Shown here: positions 6,207-6,279 of the stretch, in pieces | How positions within the stretch are numbered: position 1 is the stretch's first letter | Layout of the letters: the number at the start of each line of letters is the position of its first letter | Origin: Nostocaceae cyanobacterium CSSed10_463m | GTDB lineage: Bacteria; Cyanobacteriota; Cyanobacteriia; Cyanobacteriales; Nostocaceae | Direction: 5' to 3' | Length of the DNA: 6,279 nt | Assembly (NCBI GenBank): GCA_003556955.1 | Contig: PWQB01000594.1 | Coordinates: forward strand, 1-6,279 | Program-made: the position numbers and the translations under genes | The notes under the pieces: generated by a model | Databases searched by the model: none | The model's input: only the letters and a program-made list of their open reading frames with translations | What the model was told of the DNA's origin: nothing

Positions 6207-6228
6207 GCCAAGAACTAAAGTTCATGGC
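6207..6228. repeat. Hairpin 1 of the intergenic repeat
   Basis: GCCA (6207-6210) pairs with TGGC (6225-6228), and GAACT (6212-6216) with AGTTC (6219-6223), leaving one A-A mismatch and the centre AA. This gives nine paired positions on paper, fewer once a real loop opens. The core reads ACTAAAGT, the same as in the neighbouring hairpin. Confidence 0.65.
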
Positions 6229-6238
6229 TAATAGCAAA

Positions 6239-6256
6239 AGTCTACTAAAGTAGACT
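6239..6256. repeat. Hairpin 2 of the intergenic repeat
   Basis: AGTCTACT (6239-6246) and AGTAGACT (6249-6256) are perfect reverse complements around AA, so a 7-base-pair stem with loop TAAA can form. A T-tract (6265-6269) follows, but eight bases after the stem, which is too far for a good terminator. The core ACTAAAGT is shared with hairpin 1. Confidence 0.7.
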
Positions 6257-6279
6257 GGATTCAGTTTTTCCTTGAGTCC

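Larger units (their letters stand above)
6049..6279. repeat. Non-coding, palindrome-rich intergenic block, probably a dispersed repeat
   Basis: No credible gene is seen here. The block holds a GTGTACAC palindrome (6164-6171), a small hairpin GTCGGAAATTCTGAC (6176-6190, one G-T pair) and two stronger hairpins described separately. Read on the minus strand, the order hairpin, TTTTGCTATTAGCC, hairpin, TGGCGG resembles the double-hairpin intergenic repeats I know from Nostocales genomes. That comparison is from memory and was not searched. Confidence 0.5.

Noticed and set aside
6239..6269. Intrinsic terminator
   Set aside because: The stem is AT-rich and the T-tract begins eight bases after it. 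The sequence fits a dispersed repeat better.

Overview
The window looks like a cyanobacterial chromosome, most likely a filamentous, heterocyst-forming type (Nostocales). The evidence is AT-rich coding sequence, two copies of the HIP1 octamer GCGATCGC (9-16 and 767-774), a heptanucleotide tandem repeat of the STRR type (6018-6048), and palindromic intergenic repeats at the right end. All four real genes and the partial one are on the + strand.

Positions 1-5005 hold a chaperone-usher pilus locus of the sigma/archaic type. In order it contains the 3' part of a secreted pilin-like gene cut by the window edge (1-470), a complete paralogous pilin-like gene with its own ribosome binding site (689-1195), a PapD-like periplasmic chaperone (1347-2195) and an outer-membrane usher (2258-5005). 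By family knowledge, pilins enter the periplasm through Sec, the chaperone donates a strand to keep each subunit folded, and the usher polymerises subunits and extrudes the fibre. The usher ends in a canonical EF-hand-like calcium loop followed by a carboxypeptidase-regulatory-like beta-sandwich.

The two pilin genes are nucleotide-level duplicates whose ends are nearly identical but whose middles have diverged. The duplication extends into the downstream spacers (471-600 and 1196-1324), which share a conserved inverted repeat. The usher start is odd: no clear signal peptide is encoded, and a 20-codon ORF in another frame (2199-2261) fills the gap after the chaperone and overlaps the usher start as ATGA. 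This could be a 5' frameshift or translational coupling.

A short AT-rich spacer (5006-5107) leads to a secreted protein of unknown function (5108-6016). It has five regularly spaced motifs that suggest a five-bladed beta-propeller, distantly like esterase-like phytase/SdiA-regulated propellers. The last 263 bases are non-coding and repeat-rich: four TCAGTTA units, then a block with at least three small hairpins.

No tip adhesin, regulator, RNA gene, insertion sequence or CRISPR array is visible. Family assignments were made by eye from sequence features, without database searches.
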